From NCBI GenBank assembly GCA_903882725.1, contig CAIRYF010000306.1, positions 1-8,430 on the forward strand: 8,430 bases of DNA, in the 5' to 3' direction. The notes below the pieces were generated by a model. That model had not been told where the DNA came from, made no database searches, and worked only from the letters and a program-made list of their open reading frames with translations. Positions 1 through 5,299 of the stretch are shown here, piece after piece. Source of the stretch: an uncultured Simplicispira sp. (GTDB lineage Bacteria > Pseudomonadota > Gammaproteobacteria > Burkholderiales > Burkholderiaceae_C). Each line of letters starts with the position of its first letter. Position 1 is the first letter of the stretch. The translations under genes were made by a program, and so were the position numbers.

Positions 1-116
1 CGGTGGCTGGGTTCGTTGCAGAAGTTAAACACCGGATTGACCTGACGCGCCATCACAGCCAGCACGCGGGCGTGGGTGTCTTTGATGCGCAGGCGCAGGG
101 TTTTGGTGCAGTCCAT
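1..116 (-). CDS. tnpB: TnpB-like protein of IS200/IS605 (IS1341-type) element, N-terminus only
   Basis: Reading leftward from an ATG at 114-116, the minus strand encodes about 38 residues before the window ends. They begin MDCTKTLRLRIKD and contain VNPVFNFCNEPSHR. This resembles the usual start of IS1341/IS605 TnpB proteins (a TKTLRLRIKD-like strand, then a V.x.WN.CNE-like helix). TnpB proteins are RNA-guided nucleases related to Cas12 that act with an omega RNA encoded at the element's right end. The RuvC and zinc-ribbon parts, and any omega RNA, would be beyond the left edge, so intactness cannot be judged. An in-frame ATG three codons upstream (123-125) is an alternative start. The gene is divergent from the TnpA remnant that begins 45 bases away, the arrangement known from IS605 itself. 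The family call is by eye from a short stretch. Confidence 0.72.
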   Translation of the reverse strand, partial: MDCTKTLRLRIKDTHARVLAVMARQVNPVFNFCNEPSH

Positions 117-123
117 ACTGTGC

Positions 124-131
124 ATTATAAT
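124..131. promoter_or_regulatory. AT-rich -10-like element shared by divergent tnpB and tnpA
   Basis: The 8-base stretch attataat gives a perfect TATAAT on the plus strand (126-131) and another on the minus strand (124-129). For the plus strand a weak -35-like TTGGTG lies at 103-108 with a 17-base spacer, and the tnpA ATG follows at 161. On the minus strand the box sits only 7 bases before the tnpB ATG at 116 and overlaps the alternative ATG, so a transcript from it would have almost no leader. This is a pattern call only. Confidence 0.3.
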
Positions 132-160
132 TGGTCTAACAAACTAATGCAAGAGAAATT

Positions 161-256
161 ATGGCCCGAACACACAAGCCAGATGGCGATTTAGGCCACG
201 GAAGGCATTGTGTATTTGCCTTCCATGTTCATTTGGTATTGATAACAAAATATCGG
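161..256 (+). pseudogene. tnpA: Truncated IS200-type TnpA transposase (N-terminal fragment)
   Basis: An ATG at 161, preceded by a purine-rich AAGAGAAA, opens a frame whose first 32 residues look like the start of IS200/IS605 TnpA. They include GRHCVFAFHVHLVLITKYR, close to the typical G.HCVFxLHVHLVFVTKYR first strand of the Y1 transposase fold. After residue 32 (base 256) I see no further resemblance. The HUH histidine pair and the catalytic tyrosine that cut single-stranded DNA come later in the family (about 130-150 residues long) and are missing. The frame stays open to 502, giving a nominal 113-residue product, but its tail runs antisense to the rhodanese gene and is not convincing protein. 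The fragment is surely inactive as a transposase. It probably arose by internal deletion or rearrangement of the element. Confidence 0.75.
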
Positions 257-264
257 CTCAATCA

Positions 265-281
265 GGACACTTGCGGTGTCC
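265..281. repeat. Perfect inverted repeat, 6-bp stem with 5-base loop
   Basis: GGACAC and GTGTCC flank TTGCG. The repeat begins nine bases after TnpA similarity ends. Its loop and closing bases (CTTGCG) recur in the hairpin at 346-363, which suggests a shared role such as transposase recognition, though chance is possible for stems this short. Confidence 0.4.
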
Positions 282-345
282 GCGCTCTCAACCCCGGGCT
301 AAACCCCGAGGCTTCCCGCGCACTTGGTGACTGGTTGACTATCTA

Positions 346-363
346 TGCCCGCTTGCGCGGGCA
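346..363. repeat. Perfect inverted repeat, 7-bp stem with 4-base loop
   Basis: TGCCCGC and GCGGGCA flank TTGC. On the minus strand the loop is GCAA, a stable GNRA-type tetraloop if transcribed. It lies 37 bases past the rhodanese stop. It could be an IS end hairpin or a stabilising 3' structure of the minus-strand mRNA; there is no T-tract after it. Confidence 0.45.
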
Positions 364-399
364 GCGCTATCCTTCCCCGCCCAAATCAGGCGCTTTGGG

Positions 400-852
400 T
401 CAACCCTGGTGCCAAGGCAGACCCTGCCAGCGCCAGCCATTCAGATGGCCGCGCTGCGCTTGCTCGTTGAGCGCGCCCTCAAAGCCCTCTAGGATGTTGT
501 AGGCCTGCATTCCCAGCTCGGTGGCGCGCCGCGCGGCCGCCACGGAGCGCACGCCGCTGCGGCACAACAGCGCCACCTTGCTGCCCGGTGGCACCACTGC
601 ACGCAGTTGCTGGTCAAAGTCGGCGTTCATCACCATGCCGGGCCACTGCTTCCAGACCACTGCTGCCGCGCCGGGCACGCTGCCAACCCATTCGCGCTCG
701 GCGTCGCTGCGCACATCGACCAATACCGCCGTGCCATTGCACGCCCAGTGCCACGCCAACTGTGGCGTCACATCACCGGCGTAGCCTTCAGCCCAATACC
801 AACCGTGCAGTGCAGAGCCAGTGGCAGAGTCAAGCGATGGCAAAACGGTCAT
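400..852 (-). CDS. Single-domain rhodanese-like protein
   Basis: This 150-residue protein consists of one rhodanese domain. The active-site loop CRSGVRS is at residues 97-103, with Cys97 as the expected sulfur-carrying nucleophile. The strand TAVLVDVRSDAEREWVGSVPGA (41-62) is the usual first half of the fold, with the DVR and the H/P-rich turn. There is no signal peptide or membrane segment, so it is probably cytoplasmic. Members transfer sulfane sulfur to thiol acceptors or serve in sulfur trafficking; the physiological acceptor cannot be told from sequence. The start at 852 lies five bases after the exonuclease stop and has no strong ribosome site, which points to translational coupling as last gene of the three-gene run. 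The C-terminal part (HLNGWRWQGLPWHQG) is typical of short proteobacterial rhodaneses. The domain is certain; the function is not. Confidence 0.9.
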   Translation of the reverse strand: MTVLPSLDSATGSALHGWYWAEGYAGDVTPQLAWHWACNGTAVLVDVRSDAEREWVGSVPGAAAVVWKQWPGMVMNADFDQQLRAVVPPGSKVALLCRSGVRSVAAARRATELGMQAYNILEGFEGALNEQAQRGHLNGWRWQGLPWHQG

Positions 853-857
853 AGCGG

Positions 858-1526
858 TCAGATTCCATTCAGATGGCGCAGCTTGATAAACGCCATGGCC
901 GCCATTACCGCATCGTTTATGGCGTCGTGCGCGTCGCGCAGCGGCAACTGCAAATCAGCCATCAGCGTGGCAAAGCGCAAATCCAAATCGGCATTGCCCT
1001 GTTGGTGCGAGGGCGGCAATTGCTTAAATTTGTAGTCGTAATACAGCGACGACACCTCCCACTTGGCCTGGGGCAGGCCCATGCCAATCAGCGGGGTAAT
1101 GGCGCGGTTGAGCATCGCCACATCAAACTCCAAGTAATAACCGACCAAGGGCCGACTGCCAATAAAGTGCAGCAACTGGTGCATGGCCTCGGCCAGCGGC
1201 AGGCCGTTGGCGACGTCTTGCTCGCGCAGGCGGTGGATGCGCACGCTTTGACCGGGCACGCCTTTGTCGGGGCGCACCAGCAGTTCCAGCCGCTCACTGG
1301 TCATGATGCGGTCGCCGACGATGCGCACCGCGCCCACCGAGATGATCTCATCGCTGCGCCGGTTCAGGCCAGTGGTTTCGCAGTCCAGCGACACCCATTC
1401 ATTGGGCGGCGGCGCGTCGAGCACAAAGGCGTATTGCGGGTCGCTCAGGTGGTGCTGCTGCCAGGCGCGTTTGGCTTGGGCCAACCAATGGCGTGGGCCG
1501 GTTGAAGGAGGAGTCATAGCAGACAT
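858..1526 (-). CDS. DEDDh-family 3'-5' exonuclease (DnaQ/PolC-epsilon type)
   Basis: This 222-residue protein has the ordered exonuclease motifs of the DnaQ superfamily. Exo I is SLDCETTGL with Asp48 and Glu50. Exo II is GYYLEFDVAML with Asp135. Exo III is HDAINDA with His200 and Asp205. These make the DEDDh two-metal catalytic set complete. The usual Exo II asparagine three residues before FD is a tyrosine here. A 45-residue N-terminal extension precedes the domain. It is too short to be a polymerase and has no UvrC-like domain, so it is a stand-alone exonuclease; the substrate (DNA or RNA) is unknown. The ATG at 1526 is one base from the preceding gene's stop (TGA-T-ATG). An in-frame ATG three codons later (1517) is also possible. 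Both imply coupling to the DUF294 gene, its frequent partner in proteobacteria. Confidence 0.9.
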   Translation of the reverse strand: MSAMTPPSTGPRHWLAQAKRAWQQHHLSDPQYAFVLDAPPPNEWVSLDCETTGLNRRSDEIISVGAVRIVGDRIMTSERLELLVRPDKGVPGQSVRIHRLREQDVANGLPLAEAMHQLLHFIGSRPLVGYYLEFDVAMLNRAITPLIGMGLPQAKWEVSSLYYDYKFKQLPPSHQQGNADLDLRFATLMADLQLPLRDAHDAINDAVMAAMAFIKLRHLNGI

Positions 1527-1527
1527 A

Positions 1528-3345
1528 TCACACCAAATCCAGCCGCAAGCGCAGGTGCAGCAGTGTTTTGAAGCGCTTGACGACCGAGAGGGCGTCTTTG
1601 AGCAAATCGCGCTCTAAGCTGGTCAGGCGCTCGGGAATGACGTTGCCGGTGACAGGGCGACCGGTGTCGATTTCGGCCAATCCGGCGGTCAGGCGCAGAC
1701 CCAGCAAAAAGTACAGGCTCTCGATCAGTTCTTGGCCCAAACCGGCGTCCAGCACGCCATCGACCACCAGCGCCTTGATGCGATCGGCGGTGCTGGTGGC
1801 TGTGACGCGCCGCGCCAGTGCCAAGCTGCGCACGCCGTGAACGATGGGGAAGATACCGGCTTTTTTCAGGCTGACGCGGCGCAGTTCTTCGCTGGTGCCC
1901 AGCAGCCGGCTCCACCAGCTGGCATCGGTGTCAAATTGCTCAATCGCCGAGGCAAAGCGCGCCACCACCGCATCGTTGTCGGTGGCAAATGCCATCAGGG
2001 CGTTGCGCACGGTGGCCAGCAGCGCAGCATCGCCAGCAACGGTATGGGCGTCCAAGAAAATGGCCAGATTCATCAAGCCATCGGCGCTGGGCAGCAGCAG
2101 CCATTGGCGCACACGCTGGCCAAACTCGGTCACGGTGCCGCGCCACAGCGGGTTGTTCAGCATGATGTGGCCGGGGCACTCGGGGTAGCCAAAGCGGGTC
2201 AGTACGTCTGAAAAGCGCTGGCAAATGGCCTGTAAATCAGCCGGTGGCTGGTAGTTGTCGCGCAGCAGCAGGCCGTTATCTTGGTCGGTTTTCAGTAGTT
2301 GCTCGCCGCGCCCTTCACTGCCCATGACGAACAGACAGCTGTTGGCCAGCAGCTCGGGCGGTGCCACCATGGCCCAAGCGCGCTCAAACAAGCGGACATT
2401 GAGCTGTTGCACCAAAGTCGCCATCAGTCCAATGCGCGTACCGCCTCGGTGCAGCGCGGCAATCAGCCGGGTAATTTGCACCGCCGCCTGCGCCAAATCA
2501 TCCAGATTGCGCGCTCGCTCAATTTGCACCGTGATCAGGTGCGAGTGGTTGGCCAAGAAGCTAAACAAGTCCAGCGCTTCCAAAATGCCCAGCACCTTGT
2601 CGCCATCGACCACCACCAAACGGTGAACGCGCTCGCGCAGCAGCAGCGCCATGGCATCGCCCAATTGGTCGGCAGCGCGCACGGTGACCACCGGGCTGCT
2701 GGTCAGTTCGCCCACCGTCACTTGGTTCAGCGCGCGGCCATCCAAAATAGCGCGCTGCAGCGTGGTGTTGGTAAAAATGCCCAACTTGCCATCGGGCATT
2801 CCGGTGACTAGCACGCTGGTGGTGTGCTGTTCTTGAAATATGCGCACCACCGAGACGATGTCGATACTGGCATCGACCATGTGCGCCGGGCGCAAATAGG
2901 CCTCATCGACCCGCGCCAGCGTCAGCGACTGGCGTTCGTGGCGGTCGCTGCGCTGCGCCAGTGCGCTGAGTTTTTTGCCCAAGTCTGAAAACAGCAGCGC
3001 GCCAAAGGTGGCGTTGCGGGCAATCAGCTCGTTAACTGCCTCGCGCGCCAGCTGGTAGGCCACTACTTCTTCGGCGGCGACAAAGCGGCTGCTGACGCGC
3101 CCGGCCATCAAGCCCCGGCCATCAAAACTGTCGTCTGGGCCATAGGTGCCCAGCACCTCGTCGCCCTCGGTTTGTGTCACATATCCTTTGATCAGCACAA
3201 ACAAATGTGTTGGCACGATGCCCGAGTCCAGTACCACCGCGCCTTCGCGAAAGTACGCTACATCGACGCTGTCGCGCACCAAGCGCTGCTCGTCCGGGTT
3301 CAAACAGTCAAAAGGCGAAGCGTCAAAGTTAAAGGCACTGGGCAT
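1528..3345 (-). CDS. cNMP-binding/CBS/DUF294 nucleotidyltransferase-like signalling protein
   Basis: This 605-residue multidomain protein has a cyclic-nucleotide-binding-like beta barrel at about 10-125 (FREGAVVLDSGIVPTHLFVL, then a GYV strand). Next is a pair of CBS domains at about 150-265, which commonly bind adenine nucleotides. A DUF294 nucleotidyltransferase-like core follows at about 300-435, with GSEGRGEQ (342-349) and Asp354/Asp356 in KTDQDNG, the expected metal-binding pair. A helical DUF294 C-terminal domain runs to the end. The layout is like the GlnD-related proteins annotated as signal-transduction proteins. No transferred substrate is established, so calling it an enzyme is inference. 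No membrane segment is seen. It opens the second cluster, 69 bases after the isomerase-like gene, with only a weak GAG ribosome site, and is followed almost without gap by the exonuclease. Homologues often sit beside an acetate/cation symporter (actP); none is seen here. Confidence 0.9.
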   Translation of the reverse strand: MPSAFNFDASPFDCLNPDEQRLVRDSVDVAYFREGAVVLDSGIVPTHLFVLIKGYVTQTEGDEVLGTYGPDDSFDGRGLMAGRVSSRFVAAEEVVAYQLAREAVNELIARNATFGALLFSDLGKKLSALAQRSDRHERQSLTLARVDEAYLRPAHMVDASIDIVSVVRIFQEQHTTSVLVTGMPDGKLGIFTNTTLQRAILDGRALNQVTVGELTSSPVVTVRAADQLGDAMALLLRERVHRLVVVDGDKVLGILEALDLFSFLANHSHLITVQIERARNLDDLAQAAVQITRLIAALHRGGTRIGLMATLVQQLNVRLFERAWAMVAPPELLANSCLFVMGSEGRGEQLLKTDQDNGLLLRDNYQPPADLQAICQRFSDVLTRFGYPECPGHIMLNNPLWRGTVTEFGQRVRQWLLLPSADGLMNLAIFLDAHTVAGDAALLATVRNALMAFATDNDAVVARFASAIEQFDTDASWWSRLLGTSEELRRVSLKKAGIFPIVHGVRSLALARRVTATSTADRIKALVVDGVLDAGLGQELIESLYFLLGLRLTAGLAEIDTGRPVTGNVIPERLTSLERDLLKDALSVVKRFKTLLHLRLRLDLV

Positions 3346-3379
3346 GGCGAACTCACGGGTGCGGCGGCATCAAGCCGGG

Positions 3380-3402
3380 TTAAACAAGGGCGACCAGCGC
3401 CC
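3380..3402 (-). terminator. Weak possible terminator after the isomerase-like gene
   Basis: On the minus strand GGGCG and CGCCC (3388-3402) flank a CTGGT loop, extendable by one G-T pair, followed by TTGTTTAA. It is the only hairpin-plus-T-rich signal between the liu-side run and the DUF294 cluster. The stem is short and the T-tract interrupted, so it may only reduce read-through. A second tiny stem (CGGC/GCCG, 3365-3377) follows. I see no convincing sigma-70 promoter in the rest of the gap. Confidence 0.3.
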
Positions 3403-3414
3403 CATTCACCACAT

Positions 3415-4053
3415 TCAACCCGGCAGTCCTTGCACCACGCTTGCAGCAGCACCCGCTGGGGCAGCAAACCACGCATCATCTTGCAAATAAGCGCGCAGCA
3501 TCGGCAAACTGTCTAAGCCCCAAAACAGCTGGTCATCGACGGCAAACGTTGGTACGCCAAACACGCCGCGCGCCGCTGCGGCGTCGGTGTTGGCGCGCAG
3601 CAGTGCTTTGACACGCTCACTGTCGGTCTCTGGCCGCAGCTGCGGTGCCAGCTCTTGCGCCAATTGCGCCAAGCGTGCCGCATCCAGCGCGTCGCGGCCG
3701 CCGACCCAGACATGGCGCAACAGCGTCTCGGCGACAAAGCGGTTGATACGGCCATCGCTGCTGCAGGCCAGCGCTTGGCGCAGCAGTATCAGTGGGTTAA
3801 ATGGGTGCTGCGTTGGCATTTGCAGCGGCACGCCCAGGGCATGGCCCAGCCACGTGACGTGGCGGTACGTCCACTCGCGCTTGGGTGCAATGCCGGCCGG
3901 GCCGGGGTTGCCGTGTTGCTGTAGCAGTGCGCCCAACAGCACCGGGCGGTATTCGACGCTGTAGCTCAGGCCGTCCAATTCTTCGGGCAAGCGCTCAAAC
4001 GCCAGCCAAGCGTAGGGCGAGATAAAGTCCAAATAAAACGTGATAGTTTTCAT
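3415..4053 (-). CDS. 2-hydroxychromene-2-carboxylate isomerase family protein (DsbA/GST-kappa fold)
   Basis: The product is 212 residues from the ATG at 4051-4053. I prefer this start because it forms an ATGA overlap with the DUF1289 stop and gives the normal family N-terminus MKTITFYLDFISPYAW; the frame is open nine codons further upstream. The thioredoxin-like start carries SPY (Ser12) where oxidoreductases have CXXC, the hallmark of HCCA isomerases and kappa-class GSTs. The cis-proline loop is GVFGVPTF (Pro168), followed by a FWGLDSLPML segment typical of the family. The named reaction isomerises a glutathione-dependent intermediate in naphthalene degradation. No aromatic-pathway genes lie nearby, so the true substrate is unknown and a general glutathione-linked isomerase or transferase role is equally likely. 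Cytoplasmic; no signal peptide. Confidence 0.87.
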   Translation of the reverse strand: MKTITFYLDFISPYAWLAFERLPEELDGLSYSVEYRPVLLGALLQQHGNPGPAGIAPKREWTYRHVTWLGHALGVPLQMPTQHPFNPLILLRQALACSSDGRINRFVAETLLRHVWVGGRDALDAARLAQLAQELAPQLRPETDSERVKALLRANTDAAAARGVFGVPTFAVDDQLFWGLDSLPMLRAYLQDDAWFAAPAGAAASVVQGLPG

Positions 4054-4349
4054 AGCGAAGCCTTTGATGGTGCGGCGCAATCGGACGGTTCAGGTGGTTC
4101 AGGTGGAAATGCCATGCCAGCACGCTGGGCCAGTTGTGCCCAAATGGCCAGGCGCTGCGCAGCATCGGCGCTGGCCCACGCGCGGATTTCGGGGATGGAG
4201 CGAAAGCACCCTTCGCAGTGGCTGCCCTCGGCATTCATGCGGCAGACCGAAATGCACGGCGAGGGGATGCCTTCGTCAGAATTTTGGTCAAAATAGCCTG
4301 CAGCCCGCAGCAGGCTTGCGCGAGCAGCTATTGGTTTAATAGTATCCAT
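4050..4349 (-). CDS. DUF1289 family small cysteine protein
   Basis: This 99-residue protein has the DUF1289 core at about 28-75: PSPCISVCRMN, then HCEGCFRSIPEI, then a W..A....R..IW pattern. The four cysteines (Cys32, Cys36, Cys45, Cys48) are arranged like a metal-binding knuckle; zinc or iron-sulfur binding is plausible but unproven, and the family has no settled function. The start at 4349 is 20 bases past the HMG-CoA lyase stop, with AGAGG just one base before the ATG, unusually close. Its stop overlaps the next gene's ATG by the ATGA arrangement, so the two are probably co-translated. The acidic, proline-rich tail (PPEPPEPSD) is probably disordered. Family assignment is firm, function is not. 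Confidence 0.85.
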   Translation of the reverse strand: MDTIKPIAARASLLRAAGYFDQNSDEGIPSPCISVCRMNAEGSHCEGCFRSIPEIRAWASADAAQRLAIWAQLAQRAGMAFPPEPPEPSDCAAPSKASL

Positions 4350-4369
4350 GCCTCTATTTTGGCCCGACC

Positions 4370-5284
4370 TTAGCCAGCGCGTTTGTTCAAAATCGCCATG
4401 GCCGCCCGCGAGTGGGGTTTACGGCCTAAAAAGTCGCTGATGTAGACACCGGCGTCGATCAGCTTGTCCAAGTCAATGCCGGTCTCAATGCCCATGCCGT
4501 GCAACATATAAACCATGTCTTCGGTCGATACGTTGCCAGTAGCGCCCTTGGCATAAGGACAGCCGCCCAGGCCAGCCACCGACGACTGGAAATTCCACAC
4601 CCCCAGCTCCAGCGCCGCCAGCGTATTGGCCAGCGCTTGGCCGTAGGTGTCGTGAAAATGGCCGGAAATGGCGTCGATAGGGTAGTGCTGCAACGTGGCT
4701 TCAATGGCGGCCTGCACCTTGCGCGGTGTGCCCACGCCAATGGTGTCGGCCACATCGACGCGCTGCACACCAATGCCTTTAAGTAGACCGGCCAAGTAAG
4801 CGACGCGCTGGGGCGCAATCTCGCCTTCATAGGGGCAGCCGACGGTGCAGCTCATAGCAGCGCGCACGGCAATGCCAGCGGCCAGCGCCGCTTCAACCAC
4901 CGGGGCAAAGCGCTCGATGCTCTCGGCAATGCTGCAATTGATATTTTTCTGGCTGAAGGCTTCGCTGGCCGCGCCAAACACCACGATTTCGTCAGGTTTA
5001 TCTTGCAGCGCGGCTTCAAAGCCCTGCAAGTTGGGCGTCAGCACCGAATAGCGCACGCCGCCGCGCCGCGCCATGCCTTGCATCACCGCATGGTTGTCGG
5101 CCATTTGCGGCACCCACTTGGGTGACACATAGCTGGTGACTTCAATCTCTTGCAGGCCCGCATCTTGCAGGCGCTGCACCAGGCCAATTTTGACGTCGGC
5201 AGGCACCGGGGTTTTTTCGTTTTGCAGCCCGTCGCGCGGGCCAACGTCGATGATGCGAACGTGGGTAGGAAGGTGGGATGCCAT
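4370..5284 (-). CDS. liuE: Hydroxymethylglutaryl-CoA lyase
   Basis: This 304-residue TIM-barrel enzyme (also called mvaB) cleaves 3-hydroxy-3-methylglutaryl-CoA to acetoacetate and acetyl-CoA, the last step of leucine degradation. Residues matching the human active site with a constant offset of 24 are visible: Arg17 and Asp18 in GPRDGLQNEK, Glu48, His209 and His211 in GHFHDTYGQ, Cys242 in the signature SVAGLGGCPYAKGATGN, and Asn251. Length fits bacterial family members, and no organelle or export signal is present. A GGAG ribosome site at 5293-5296 lies 8 bases before the ATG. The gene follows the carboxylase alpha subunit by 15 bases, which fits the liu operon order. Homocitrate synthase or other DRE-TIM members are excluded by the Cys-containing signature and the neighbours. 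Confidence 0.97.
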   Translation of the reverse strand: MASHLPTHVRIIDVGPRDGLQNEKTPVPADVKIGLVQRLQDAGLQEIEVTSYVSPKWVPQMADNHAVMQGMARRGGVRYSVLTPNLQGFEAALQDKPDEIVVFGAASEAFSQKNINCSIAESIERFAPVVEAALAAGIAVRAAMSCTVGCPYEGEIAPQRVAYLAGLLKGIGVQRVDVADTIGVGTPRKVQAAIEATLQHYPIDAISGHFHDTYGQALANTLAALELGVWNFQSSVAGLGGCPYAKGATGNVSTEDMVYMLHGMGIETGIDLDKLIDAGVYISDFLGRKPHSRAAMAILNKRAG

Positions 5285-5299
5285 ATTTAAAGCTCCATT

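Larger units (their letters stand above)
257..399. other. Structured non-coding stretch, possible IS200/IS605 element end
   Basis: Between the TnpA similarity break and the rhodanese stop I see no credible gene. There are three small inverted repeats in a row. The first is GGACAC/GTGTCC at 265-281 with loop TTGCG. The second is CGGG/CCCG at 295-308. The third is TGCCCGC/GCGGGCA at 346-363 with loop TTGC, reading as GCAA on the minus strand. The first and third share the sequence CTTGCG around the loop. IS200/IS605 elements carry imperfect hairpins near their ends instead of terminal inverted repeats, so this could be a surviving left or right end. None of the hairpins is followed by a T-run on either strand, so a standard terminator for the rhodanese operon is not evident, although the 346-363 stem could slow transcription. 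Confidence 0.4.

Noticed and set aside
346..363. Rho-independent terminator for the rhodanese cluster
   Set aside because: The stem is good but the minus-strand sequence after it (ATAGATAGTC) has no T-tract, and the plus strand has none either.
257..502. Extension of the TnpA frame to a 113-residue protein
   Set aside because: No TnpA similarity after residue 32, no HUH motif or catalytic tyrosine, and the tail is antisense to the rhodanese gene.
873..1505. 210-codon plus-strand open frame opposite the exonuclease gene
   Set aside because: Antisense shadow of a gene whose five catalytic residues are all visible; no family resemblance of its own.
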